From Entonaema liquescens (taxonomy: Eukaryota > Ascomycota > Sordariomycetes > Xylariales > Xylariaceae), in the NCBI GenBank assembly GCA_902805475.1, contig CADCSX010000005.1, forward strand, positions 1,871,501-1,935,500: 64,000 nucleotides of DNA. Direction: 5' to 3'. Each line of letters opens with the position of its first letter. Positions within the stretch are counted from its first letter, which is position 1. This document shows, in pieces, positions 1-11,726 of this stretch. The notes under the pieces were generated by a model. That model was not told the origin of the DNA. It worked only from the letters and a program-made list of their open reading frames with translations, and did no database searches. The position numbers and the translations under genes are program-made.

Positions 1-169
1 TTGTTTAGCCGACTAAATTTCTATGTGCACTGAAGATCCATTGATACCATATCCCATTATCTAATTACGTATCGAGCACGATAGCCATTGAAGGGCATTT
101 TCTTGAGATTGGGGGCATATAATTGGGCGTATAGATTAAAAAACAAATTGGGGCAATCCATCTCTCAAG
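1..169. other. Left-edge upstream region of the bS18m gene
   Basis: Short non-coding stretch before the first ATG of the ribosomal protein gene. No gene is visible; a possible neighbour would lie outside the window. Confidence 0.5.
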
Positions 170-1037
170 ATGCCACCGCGAATACCCCTTCCTGCCGCCT
201 TACGGCAACCCTCTATTCTCCTCCGATCCCAAGTCGCCAACGTATCAACCACCAGCCCGCGGGAAGCCGGTAAGCCCAGTCCTGTCCTGTCCTGTCCCTC
301 TCCAGGTCGCGCTGTAACAACCATAGCTAACCCAATCTTCTCCAATCCAAGTCCGCACAAACGTACCCAGCCTAACCTCTAACCTTCTCGGCATCGACGA
401 TCCGTCCTCCCAGAACGCCGCCCCCCGCGACCGCACCGCCGCCGCCTCCGAGCTCTACGACAAATTGCGGCACACGGTCGCGCGGCGCGTCGCCCTCGAG
501 GAGGAGCTGCGCGAGAACAGCAAGACCGAGGACTACCTGCGGCAACTCCCCCGCCGCTGGCGCACCGGCGACGTCTACGCTCCGCACGACATGAGCGCTG
601 CCGAGATGACCAAGTGGCGCCGCACCCAGACCCGCAAGAAGGACCTTGTCGACGTCCTTGGTTTACGCCCGCTGGATATGTATCGCGTACGTTTACCCAC
701 CCACCAAGAAGGAAGAAGGACGAAATAAAATAGAATAGAAAGAGGAATCACATGCCTCTTGGTATATATATAGGTATATAAGGTAATTACTAATAAACAC
801 TTTCTACAGAACTTCTCCGTTATATCAGAATACATGACCACACACGGCCGGATAAAGCGTTCGGTAGACACGGGTTTACGGCCGGTAAACCAGCGGAAGA
901 TGGCTAAGGCGATACGGCGAGCCATCGGCCTGGGCATCCATCCCAGTGTGCACCACCACCCGGAGATTCTAATCCGGGACAACATCAGATACCAGGAGCA
1001 GACCTCCGCTATGGTTAACAGAAAAATCAGGACTTGA
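170..1037 (+). CDS. Mitochondrial small-subunit ribosomal protein bS18m (Rsm18-like)
   Basis: Nuclear gene for a mitoribosomal small-subunit protein of the bacterial S18 family. The C-terminal part carries the family core, with LGLRPLDMYRNFSVISEY, then GRIKRSVDTGLRPVNQRK and an AIRRAIGLGIHP stretch. The N-terminus (MPPRIPLPAALRQPSILLRS) is basic and hydroxylated like a mitochondrial targeting signal. Intron 2 is clear at 687-809 (GTACGT to CTACAG, phase 0). Intron 1 is inferred at 270-351 because it has a GTAAGC donor, a GCTAAC branch site about 22 nt before the acceptor, and is the only nearby pair that restores frame; the AAG acceptor is weak, so that junction is uncertain. The gene is convergent with the CIA84-like gene, with only about 160 bp between the two stop codons. 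Confidence 0.88.
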
Positions 1038-1195
1038 GGTATATACTTGGTTGGTTCATAACTAGACCATGGCTGGATTGTACAGCAACATCTCCGTGTC
1101 TTTTGACGCTTATCCGCCTATGTACAAAGAGGCAGCAGAGGCTATCTATCTAGATAGATGTATGAGTAATGTTGTACAAGATCAATCCATACATA

Positions 1196-3630
1196 TCACG
1201 CCTTCCACCGCCGTGGGCGGATCTTAAATACTGGGAGGCCATCGCTGTTTTGTTTCTTGGCGTACTTTTTCTTCAGTTCCCCCCATACCTGTAGGTATGA
1301 TTCGTTTGCCCACTCTTCGAACTTATCTTTCGTCTCCTGTGACGGCAAGACATTAAACACAGTACCAAGACTAAGGAATGTTAGTTTCCAATAACTCGAT
1401 ATTACTTGAGGTTCGAGTACTCACTTGTGAAAGTTGGGCCCCTTTCCAACAATATTATCCATCTCCTCCAACTGCATTTTAGCAATTGTAAAGTGACCAT
1501 GTGCAGCGGTCGTAACTACGTAAGCTATGTAGACTTTATCGGGTACTTCGATATCCATCCTTTTTATCTTCTCCCAAAGTTCATTTGCGAGGCTATCACC
1601 GTCGGGTGTAATTTCATAAGCTCTAAACACAATTTCAAGTGTAGCATAGGAAGGCCCATCAGGAGACGCAGCGATCTCCGACCAGAAATCGAGCGCTCGG
1701 TAGGGCAATTCGCATGCTATATACCCAATCATTAGTGCATTATACAGGCGCGTGCTAGGTTGGATCGTCGTGTCCATTTTAAGCATATTGTGGACTGCTT
1801 TCAGACTCTCTTCGTCTGGAGCCTTGCCAATACCTTCCATAAAGCGGACATACGTCTCTAGGGTTGGTTGGATTTGACGGTTCGCATGGGAATGCATGTG
1901 GTTAAATACATGCACTGCCATGTCAGCGCGGCGTCTATCAAAGAAAGCATTCATGATAGCTTCTCGATCTTCGGCTTCAAGCTCAGGGAAGAATTGTCGT
2001 AATAATGCGTATGCATCCCAGACGCGAGCAGTACTATTCTTCTCATCTAAGCAGTATTGTACGAAGGCCTTGCGAACCATGGAACGCTCAGCAATACTAT
2101 AGTGCACAGTATGAAGTGATAGTGTGTCTATTACTTCGTAGGTTTCGTCGTTCTTTAGGAACGCCATGCAAATGGAAACCACCGTTTCAGGCTCCAGTGT
2201 GATACGTCGTTGTTCTAGGTAACTAGTAACGTCCAGAACACGCTCGTGGTTGGGTTCCGGCACGGAGCACATGGCGCGAATGAAATAGTTTAGGACTGAG
2301 ACTTCTTTATCCTTAGTTGTTTCTTCGAGGTCTCGGAGGGACTGGTAAGCTGCGAAGGCACCGTCCATGTCATTCGCGCGGATACGATAATCAAGTTGAA
2401 GCATGTAAGTCTTGTAGTTTGGTTCAAACCCCAGCTTATTAGCTAACGCGATAAACCGCTCGGCTAGATACGGATCATTTTTGTCGATGGCGGTCCTAAT
2501 AAGTCCATTTATCGTTCCTATGTTAGGTTGTGAATTGGGCTTGCCCTGCGTGCGTTCGGTAGCAACTTGAAGCATACGCTCAACATGGTCTATTCCTTTC
2601 CCAAGTAATAAAATTGCCCATTGGTAGGACGTATCCCAACAGGGCTTGTTGTAACGCAACAATGGGGATTCCAGACCTGTAACGAGGTCTTGGTAAATTC
2701 CCAAGGCCCATTCTCGTTGGTTATTGCGAAGCGCAAATTTGATTATCTCATAATACGTCGGAGGAGCTGGGGGGAGGTTTCTACCAATCGGCTTATTGAA
2801 CCAGTATTTCGTCTCCCCAATCTTGTCTTTTTGTGCGAAGAATGTGGTCATGATGTTGTGGATCGTGGGGTCGTATTCAAGACCAAGCCGGCTTGCCTGC
2901 GAGACGAGGTCTAGGAGTTCCGGTTCTCGATCCTCTTTAGCAAGTCCTCGAATCACGGGTATAAACTGTCGTAATAGGACATCACTAGGCTCTCTGTTCC
3001 TCATCCTAGAGTAGTAATCTAACACTAGGTTCCTCGCCTCGAGAGCTTGCCCATATTGTGTTAGGGCAGTGGACAAGGCAAGGAAATCTTTGGCCTGCTG
3101 AGCACCCCTCTTCTTTAATTCTGCGTATATTTCCCTTGAAAGCTCCAGATGGTTTGTATAATCGTCTCTTGGCGATTTGAGTAAAGTATCCCTGGCTGTC
3201 CGAAGGTCATCATTGGATAGTTTGTTTTCTTCTCTATTGGTAGGTAGGATACGAAGATGCAAAACACCTGGTAAGCACATAAGGCCTGTGTCGAGTTTAC
3301 AGTTCGACTATTCCGAGCCTTATATTCAAATAGTTCCCGCCATGCTTGGACCAGCTCATTCGGCATAGGAGGCCGAATGCTATTTTTCTCTGCAGCTTGG
3401 AATTGTAGCAGAGTTTCGTAGCCCGGTTCGGCGTCTAGTTCCTTCAACGCCCGTGGGGCTTTTTGGAATAATTTTAAAAATGTTCTCCTCTGAGCTGTCC
3501 TTGCGACTCTATACCTCACGGGATATATACGGAATGCCGGTCTCGAGGAGAGAAAACAAGGGGGGAGGACGACAGATGCCTCGCTCGCAAGGATGCGTCG
3601 CAAGACATGGCGGGTCAATTGCGACCGCAT
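1196..3630 (-). CDS. PPR-type mitochondrial protein, probable complex I intermediate-associated protein 84 (frameshifted)
   Basis: Long helical protein of about 790 residues. In Neurospora the CIA84 family is needed to assemble the membrane arm of respiratory complex I. The N-terminus is basic and rich in R/S/L (mitochondrial presequence-like), followed by helical pairs typical of PPR proteins. The start at 3630 is the first ATG of the open frame. A C-terminal intron at 1371-1424 joins cleanly in phase 2, giving NLGTVFNVLPSQETK and the end RRWKA, stop at 1196-1198. Odd: the frame changes near 3261-3264. The two halves join as one conserved stretch (QV.LHLRILPTNREE) only if one T is added to a four-T run on the coding strand. 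A 41-nt intron with a poor GTCGAA donor is the alternative. The CIA84 name rests on remembered resemblance and is less certain than the PPR character. Confidence 0.7.
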
Positions 3631-5155
3631 AATGAGAGGTAAACTATTTATACCAGCTACTACATGTTCATTAGCAACTAGGTAATTTGGATCTTCGCCG
3701 GTGTCTTTGTTCGACTCGCCTGTGCATGGCTAAAGCTATAAACGGTCTTTCTATGAGAAGACGGCGTGGAAGGTACGGATACGATGCGGATGCGGGTTGC
3801 GATATATCCGAAGCTTCTGAAAAATTGGTTAGAGCTCCTGCGCGTCATATCATCTGTTAGCGACAACCCCCCGATAAACCCCCACCCTTTGCTATCTAAT
3901 AGAGGTATTGCACCTACCTGTACCGGCTATACCTACAGCGGGGCCGGTGAATTGGGGGGCATTAGGTAGTCCGATAATTCTATTCTAGCCGGCTCCACCT
4001 TAAACACAGCTGTCAGATCTAACTCGACAGTTGAGCACTCGTTAAATCTATGCTTTCTTATTAGTAGTAATTCTACAAATTTATATCCTTGATTCTAGAT
4101 CTGTCAACTTACAATTCTAACTTTAATTTTACCTCATAAAAGCCAGTGTTTAAAGTTGTATATTTTCAAGTAAGTATAACATGGCTGAGAGGACACGGTT
4201 CTCCTGACGCAACTGATATTCCTTATAACCTTCCTCTCCTAAATAGTACATATTGATCCGTGTAAGAGCTAGATATGCTTTTCATAACTTGAGGTGATCA
4301 CTTCAGTCGCATCGGTACCATAATATTCCAGGCTCGATCTACATCATATAGTCACAGCATCGAGATACTTCGAATAGCTGAGTGTTTGTCTCTTGCTGTT
4401 CAATCAAGTCAGCGTCACTCTGTTGGCAGTATGTATACCCAAAACCATAATACTCTATATGGTGAAGGCTTCTTCCGACTTACCCGATAAATCCGTATTC
4501 CATTAGAGAGTTACCTATCATATACGAAGCACAAAATTCACTCGTTCGTCCACGGGATTAAAGGCGTCTCCCAAAATTTCAACTTCGGCCTTGCGAGTTA
4601 TCGAATAACTTTTTCTGGAAGTCGTATATTGAGAACTCATGTTTATATGATCGATGAGATGGTGCCCTTCCTATGTTAGGAACCTGCCACAACCACACGG
4701 ACGTAGGTTTACTAAAAGGGATAGCTATCTCATTTACATAAGGCCAAGTACATCTGTCACTCGGGCTAAGCGGTGATCTAATCTCTACGAGAACTCGAAA
4801 ACGAGAACCAGCTAATTAAGCTTAATGCCAAAGTGGCTTGAGTTAGATAGGACTATAAGGATTTTGAGATTAGTCGACTTATAGTCTGAGACGCCGGCTC
4901 ATCTACCCCTGACTTTATAGTCACCTTTTCATGTGCCCCCGGGTCATGAAGCTCAGTTCATGATATCCTTTAATAAGACCTATAGTCACTTGCCATAAAA
5001 TTTTGTATTTTCTTTCTCTCACCATGCACACGCTCCTTTTGTGGTGTTGCGGGAGATTTCTATTTCTTCGTTGAGGTTTAAGATTCTTGGCATTTCCAAC
5101 TTACATTCGTTTCGAACAACCCGTCATTCATTATTCTATATTCAGATACCGGAAA
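3631..5155. other. AT-rich intergenic region
   Basis: About 1.5 kb without a credible coding frame. It separates two genes that diverge from it (the CIA84-like gene leftward, the secreted protein rightward). It holds a 12-bp palindrome ATTAAGCTTAAT (4815-4826) and a 9-bp inverted repeat GACTATAAG/CTTATAGTC (4851-4886). No transposon remnant is recognised. Confidence 0.5.
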
Positions 5156-6189
5156 ATGCGCGCCTATCCTTCCACTGCGGCGATAGCCCTTTTAGCCCGC
5201 GGTATATTTGCTCAGTGTACCGATGGCCTTGCCCTCCTTGCCGGAACCCAAGATATTGTAGAGCAGTGTGCTCCTGCTGCATCAACTGATGCTGTGGCTC
5301 TATGCAGCAGTTTCCTGGGTACGAGCACATTATTCGCGGTTCCTCCATCTAAAACAGCTTTGACAACTACTACGGAGTTGGCCACACGGACAGTGACAAG
5401 AGTGGTATTCACAACAACTACCACTACTGAAACGGAAGTAATTGTCTCTACTTCGAGTACCACCGTCTTCGCAACTCCATCACCTGGACCAGTCGGTCGC
5501 CGCGAGATAGAATCAGATGGAAGTTTAGTTAGCTCGCATACCGCCGCCGTCGCCTGCCCAACTTTGGCGAGTCTACCAACAGACAGTGTCTCAAGCTCGG
5601 CAATCAGCTCCGCCTGTAGCTGTCTGGGTGCGAGCGCCGCCGTGTCGACCGTATCATCCGATGGTGTAAGTCTGTTCATTATCCACACTACGGAGAGCTA
5701 TTCCTAATGATTTTTCCAGACTACAACAAGCACCATTACTGAATCGAAGACCACCGTATCGACTAAGACGATAACCTCAACCATCATCACATATACCAAG
5801 AGTACTACAACCACCGTAGTAGCTGTAAGTTACATTCGCTATTCAGGAGTTCAAGCTCTCCAAGGAGCATCTATACTAACAACCCTCCTTAGATGGCAAC
5901 TCAAACAGTAGCATACGATCGCTGCAGCGTTGGCTACAGTTCAGGAGGTAATGGAAAAGGAAACCTCGCCGAAAATGTTCAGGCCAACTCTTCGCAGGAC
6001 TGCTGCCAGCAGTGCCAGCAGAGACAGAACTGCGTTGCGTCAGTCTATACTGGTACAATGTGCCAGCTTTTGATTAAGGTGACGCAACTTTCGGGCGCCA
6101 CTACGTCCGATAAATGTCCTCTTGGTGTAGAGGACTATCCATTCGGACCAGCTGGTGGAATGGTGTATCCTGGACCTTGTGGATTCTGA
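5156..6189 (+). CDS. Secreted Thr/Ser-rich protein with Cys-rich PAN/Apple-like C-terminus
   Basis: The start MRAYPSTAAIALLARGIFAQ at 5156 gives a short signal peptide ending near AQ; an in-frame ATG at 5087 would bury it behind a polar leader and is less likely. The N-terminal third contains spaced cysteines. It is followed by Thr/Ser/Val-rich segments with runs such as VVFTTTTTTETEV, typical of heavily O-glycosylated wall or secreted proteins. Introns at 5666-5719 and 5825-5892 are both phase 0 with GTAAGT/CAG or TAG ends. The last exon has eight or more cysteines in a pattern (DCCQQCQQRQNC...GTMCQLL) resembling fungal Apple/PAN-type carbohydrate- or protein-binding modules. No GPI signal is evident at the C-terminus. 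Function unknown; a wall-associated or secreted lectin-like role is inference. Confidence 0.78.
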
Positions 6190-6885
6190 TGAAATAGTTA
6201 TCTCATGATGTAAACCACCTTAAAGGCTTGCTGTATGCCTTGAAATAACACTACCACGTCTAATCCAATATAATAAACCCATAATATTAATTGCATCTCA
6301 ATGAAACTACTAACGGGTACAATCAGTGGCCACGTCTATAAAATATCGATTTCCAGATGAAATTCTGTCTTGGTCAAATATGCTCTTTTCGCATGACAAC
6401 ATGCACCCAAAGCCGCGAGGGCCCACGACATAGAAATGCCTAGGCAGGCTATTTACTAGTCCTTGAGTTAGTTCCTTGATTTTCACAGAGGCTAAGCCCG
6501 GCAAACCATCCGAACCTCCACATTTAGGGCCTAAGCTTCTTTTGGGGATGATAGCTTACGAAGTCAAACTTCGCTTCATTATAGAGGCCTGAGCGGTTTA
6601 TTTCCCTTATACGCGAGGGACTTTGTCCCGAGCTGGAAACCTGGGTTATCCTAGTAGACAGGGTACATGGTGGTTAACAAGGGGACCAGCGCATCTCCCC
6701 TGACCTCAACTCGTAATGATACTTAGTAATGGCACAGACTTGGGTACCAACATAGACGCAAGAAGAGTAGGTAGTGTGCTTATATTCACTTACACAATCT
6801 ACAGGAGTTTCCGGGGGTGTTTGAAAAAAGCCTATAGCTCGATAGACAGGATAGCTAGCTAGACGTGCTATGATTCTAAGATAAA
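6190..6885. other. Intergenic region with a weak Cys-containing ORF remnant
   Basis: The minus strand is open from about 6560 to a stop at 6310 and reads through a short Cys-bearing stretch (PKCGGSDGLPGL, later FGCMLSCEKS). It lacks a convincing ATG or upstream exon. It could be the last exon of a lost small secreted protein, or chance. Nothing else is recognised here. Confidence 0.3.
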
Positions 6886-8112
6886 TCATTTCCTGTCTAC
6901 AGCAACATAGTCCGTGACGTCTTTAAAGACTTCTAAAGCGTGGCCGAAATATTCCAACTGGCCTTTCAACCGAAGAGTCATATCTTGACCCAAAGGGAGA
7001 AGTCGTTCTGCTTCACGGCCCTCCCCGACTCCTTCACCAATGATTACTTCGTAGAGAGCTTTCATCGCCTTATCTTTATCCCCGTTCGGTTGTAGCTTGC
7101 CACTCGACACTGCGATAATAGAGTCAGTATCATAACAGATAGGTGGTCTATATCTAGTAGAAGAAGGAGGTGGTAGCTTCCAGCCACGAATACCCGCTGA
7201 TTATCTCCATTAGGAGGCTTTGGAAGTCATATAGGGGTAATTCTTAAACTTTACGTACTAATCTGGATCATCTGCTCTGCCACAGAACCCTTATAGTCGT
7301 CTGGGAGAGGATTCTTGCCAACGATGGTGGCGTTAATGAAATTTGTGTTGAAGGTCCCGAGAGTAACAGTGAGCGTGCGAATTCCAAACGGGGCAACTTC
7401 TTTTGCAAGAACTTTTGATATCCCTAGGCCAAGATTATTAGCATATAGGTATTGAGGATAGAGGTATTCTAGCTAGGAGGTACCTTACCGTCGAGTGCCG
7501 CCTTAGCTCCGGCATACGGCCCCATACTATCTCTTCCATCCAGTGCCGCGCCACTACTGATGTTCACGATGACGCCGTACCTACGCTTGCGCATGTGAGG
7601 AAGCACAGCGCGGGTGAGTCTGACGGGTCCGAAGTACAACGTTTCCATCAGAGCTCGCACTTCCTCTTCGGCAGCCGTTTCCACGGGAGCGTAGATACAA
7701 TACCCAGCATTATTCACCAGTACATCGATCTCGGTTCCAGAAGCCTCTAGAGATTCGCTATAATACGAAGTCAGTAATCACCTCTAAGGATGTTATTGCC
7801 TAGGGGTTTTAGCGCTAGCCTTGGAAGACGACTCCGGGGCGAAAAGGAAAAGAAGTGTGAAATCACCCTGGGGATGACTTACATGATCTGACCGCTGTTC
7901 CTGTCGTCAACATCAAGTTGAATAAACTGGCTGCCATTTCCGTGAGCATTGATCTCGGCTGCGAGCTCGGGGTTCCGAGAAGGGCTACGGGAGGTTGCTA
8001 TCAGCTTGTGGCCACCGGTTAGGATCAGACGACTGAGAGATTCACCGAAGCCAGACGTGGCTCCAGTGACTAGCCAAGTAAGAGGACGATTTGGCTTAGT
8101 GAAAGCAGCCAT
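6886..8112 (-). CDS. Short-chain dehydrogenase/reductase (SDR), NAD(P)-dependent
   Basis: Classical SDR of about 280 residues in four exons. The start is the ATG at 8112 (MAAFTKPNRPLTWLVTGATSGFG); an upstream in-frame start at 8244 is longer than family norm. Visible motifs are TGATSGFGE (cofactor loop, TGxxxGxG), LDVDD (adenine pocket), NNAG, the catalytic serine in NISSG and the YxxxK motif in YAGAK. Later exons carry VAPFGIRTLTVTLGTFNTNF, typical of the C-terminal substrate lid. Introns near 7750-7885, 7445-7490 and 7110-7255 all restore frame and conserved sequence. Substrate cannot be told from sequence. It lies upstream-in-tandem with nothing obviously related; the amidohydrolase to its right is on the same strand 0.9 kb away. 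Confidence 0.88.
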
Positions 8113-8974
8113 TGTAACTATATGGTAAATTTTATAATAAACTATACTGTCGTAGTCTATTATTATGAAGTCTGTAGAATCGATAGAGTCTTGAAGAAAG
8201 GCCAAAACTGAATAATGGAAGTTAGGGGTCTTATATACGGGCACAACTAAGAGACCATGGCGATATTAGATCCGAGCAACAGCGATATAACCGTTCATAG
8301 AGTCGAAGATATCGGTTCTTCGCGCCTTCGCTGCCCGATAGATACCGGTCCATGAAGGACATAAGGGGTGTCATGCTATAGTTCATGTTGGTGGGAAATA
8401 CATATTTTGTTGGACTTAAGTTTAAATCCGCAAAGTTGAAGCGGGTTAAGACTTGACCAATTTAGCCCCGTATTTCGCGTGGCATCAAGTAATTAATTAT
8501 CCCGTCTTATCTAAATGGCAACCATATAGGGGATTTAACAATTTCTCGTTTGTGAATAATACGTTGCCGTACCATGCCAAATGTTAGCGTAATTAATAAG
8601 CCTCTATCTAATATTCTGTGAAAATCACCCTTATGAAAGATGTATTTCAGTAATGATTATAACTTCACTTTGTTCCGAGATACGTGAACTATGCCACCGT
8701 ATTTAAAGTGATATGCCTATCATGATGACGAGGAAGATCTAAAAGACCTTTTCTCATGAAGTAGTCGGAGCTGAGGTCAAGATGGCTCTGATGCGGCATT
8801 ATTTTAGTTGCCGTACTTGATGCTTTGGAGCTTATGATAGTCATCGTCACTTCTTGAAGTGAACTGTTAAACAGTTTGATTAAAATTGGTTACATACTTT
8901 AATGTAAATGGTTGCATTCGATATATTTACTACCTACATGATCTAAGTAGAAATATCTATCCTGTCAACCTTAT
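8113..8974. other. AT-rich intergenic region between SDR and amidohydrolase
   Basis: About 860 bp acting as the SDR promoter and the amidohydrolase 3' region. No coding frame, repeat or element was recognised. Confidence 0.5.
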
Positions 8975-10944
8975 TTATTTTTCACGTGAATAGACCTTCT
9001 TGCCCCCAACCCACGTCTCCCGCACCTTTAGTTCGCGCAGATCCTCTATGTCCAGGCTGTCCAGCGGTGCGTCTAGAACAATCCAATCCGCATAGGCTCC
9101 CGGTTTTATGACGCCGGTCTTGCCCTTCGTAAACCCACCGTATGCAGGACCCTCGGTGAAGCCTCGAATTGCTTGGTCCAAATCGAGAGCCTCCTCTGTG
9201 TGCCACCCGTCGGGCGAGTCTTCCGTACCTCGGCCGGTGTGCGGACTTCGCCTCGTTACAGCCGCGTAGATACCTTGGAAGGGGTTCGGCGGCTCGACGG
9301 GGAAGTCACTTCCTAATACTGGCCTGGTGTTCAGGAGCGAGCGCATCCTGTATGCTTCTTTTGCGGTGCGTTCCTTACCCAGTCTCTTCTCCGCGTACGT
9401 CATATCGCTTGTAGCGTGGGTAGGCTGGATAGAAGGGATAATTCCAATTGCATGTATTCGAGCCTGGTCATCTGGGTGGATTATCTGAGAATGTTCAATG
9501 CGGAAGCGATGATAAGACTGGCAGCGTGAGAGAAGCTCATGAGGACAGAGTAGTCTGAGGGCGGCAACCATCGCATCGACCGCATATCGGTTTGCTAGGT
9601 CACCAATTGCATGTATATTGACCTGAAAGCCCTCGTTGGCCCATGCAATCGTGTCATACACCAATTCAGACGCGTTGACAAGGAGAGAACCTGAAGTGTC
9701 TGGGCGATCAGTATAGGGGTCAATTAGAGCGCTACCCCAGCTTCCTAAAGCACCATCTATCTGAAGTTAGAAATATTTAATGGATATGTGGTGACCTTGT
9801 GAAGCTTACCGGCGAAAAGCTTCACGCTTTGAATACTTAAGAAGCCATCTGGACTCGTGTACCGTTCGACTTCGTTCGGGCAGAATGTGTTCCGTTCGTA
9901 GCACTCTATCATGGCGTATACTCGTACTGTCCAGTCATCACCGCCTGCTAGCTCTTTGAAGAGGTTCAAGTTGCCAGGTGTGACACCAGCATCGTGTATA
10001 CCTACAAGCCCTACTTCATTTAGTTTTTCCATGGCGCTTTTCACGAATTGTTGTTTCTTCTTATTATCTGGCTTCGGCCATAATTCCATGACCATGTCCA
10101 TTGCATTATCACAGAAGACGCCCATTCCTGGATCCCTAATGACCTCCCCTCCCGGAACATCAGGGATAGACTCCGGGAGTAAGTCCAGCACTGCCTGAGA
10201 AACCCAGATGCAGTGCACATCTACTCTATCAAGCATGATGTATAGATCTTTTAGTCCTTCATCTACCGCTAGATCACTCTTTAAACATGTCAGTACTTTT
10301 AATGAAGGCTAGCTTCTTCTAGAAGTACTTACAGCAGTCGGCATCTTCCCAAGAACCATTTGATCCCATCCAACACCTCTTAACCACTCCTCTTTCGACC
10401 CGACCTTGGGGTTCTCGCCAAGATAGTTCCGTACCCGAGACCGAACATCATCCATCGAAGTAGATCCGAAAAGGTCTACCGAGTTTAAGAACTCGCCATA
10501 CTGCAGAAGGTGGCCGTGCCCATCCCACAACCCAGGCACTATAGAAATAAGAAGTAAGCTACCATTTCACGTGAGATGCCTAGCAATTTCTTGTCTAGCT
10601 AGATCAAGATGATTCAGCTACTGAAACAGGCTAAAAAGGAGGGAATAGGGGAAGCCTAGATTTCACATACTGGCAAAGCCGGAGCTCGCATTCCGAGCAA
10701 GGTCTGTACCAACCCCGGCCCGGAAGACCTTAGAGAACTTCCTAGTCGGTGATACCGAGAAGCAATTTACGTACGGCTCTACAGCTGAATTTGTGCGCAC
10801 GGATTGGTAGCAGTACGTCTCGGTATAAGCGTAATCTACTACGCCCTGGCGAAGCTTGATGAGCCCGGCCACGGCAACAATTACGGCCGACGAGTATACC
10901 CAGACCGTATCACGGTTGAGACGCGGGAGGCGGAACCAATCCAT
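8975..10944 (-). CDS. Amidohydrolase-3 family (YtcJ-like) metal-dependent hydrolase with N-terminal membrane anchor
   Basis: Four exons give a protein of roughly 570 residues. The N-terminus has a hydrophobic segment at residues ~14-29 (VWVYSSAVIVAVAGLI), a probable signal anchor. The amidohydrolase core follows: PGLWDGHGHL (HxH metal ligands), FADGALGSWGSAL, HAIGD, RIEHSQ and GSDFPVEPPNPF (metal-binding Asp). The C-terminal metal-independent beta strands end in GVIKPGAYADWIVLD and VGGKKVYS. All expected ligands are present, so the enzyme is likely active. Junctions are in frame: GFA+MPGLW, PTA+SDLAVDEG, FA+DGALG. The family hydrolyses amide or imide bonds of small molecules; the substrate here is unknown. 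The membrane anchor would place the active site in the secretory lumen or outside the cell. Confidence 0.88.
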
Positions 10945-11726
10945 GATTGCTTTTTAACTTGGTGGGATTGGATACGGTACTATCTTGGTTGGTAGGTTAA
11001 GAGAATGAGAATGGGAGGCTGGTAATCTTGACTACATTGACTAGAAAAGTTAGTAATGCCTTATGTCTCTAGCTGTTAACAGCACCCCAAACGCATTATC
11101 ACCAGTATATCTAAGTAATTTGAAGCATTTTAATAGAATGATTCGCTGCTCTCGATTTTGACATCAGAGATGGCTCCGATATTGTGCGATAAGATATCGA
11201 AAATTAAATCCTTCTACCCCATTGAGTATATTCTCGGCTAGACGCATATCAGAATAGGGTTAGGATGATGTAACGTTTTATCCGTGAATTTACTTACCTC
11301 AAGCCCCAAACCCCAAGCCCCCAAGTAGCTAAAGTTTCTGTCAAATGTCAATTCAATTTGAAGCGGGGGCGGGGTTAAAAAAACCGTCCCTGCAGAATCC
11401 TGTGTAAGACACCAGGGTCTCCGCCAGTAAGCTCATGGGCTAAGATGGAAGGTGTTATGCCATAGTAACTCTATTCGCTTAGGTGCTGCCCCCCCTTTCT
11501 TGGGGATGGCTCCTAGTACCCTTATACTTACCTCCTATCCGGTAATGTTTCTAGAAATTGCTCTTATTACTCTTGCTTACTTGTCTTGTCTCCCTAATGT
11601 GAAGAGAGGGTTGGATCGATAGATATTTACTAATACCATTTATCCTATCTTACCTTAACTTGCCTTCTTTAGGTCCAACTTATTCCGAGTTACTACAAAC
11701 TAACCAAACCCCCCGCGGTAACAGCC
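10945..11726. other. Divergent promoter region
   Basis: About 780 bp between the divergent amidohydrolase and phosphatase genes. No coding frame or RNA gene was recognised. Confidence 0.5.

Noticed and set aside
5142..5688. Minus-strand frames opposite the secreted Cys-rich protein
   Set aside because: They mirror the Thr/Val-rich repeat of the sense gene.
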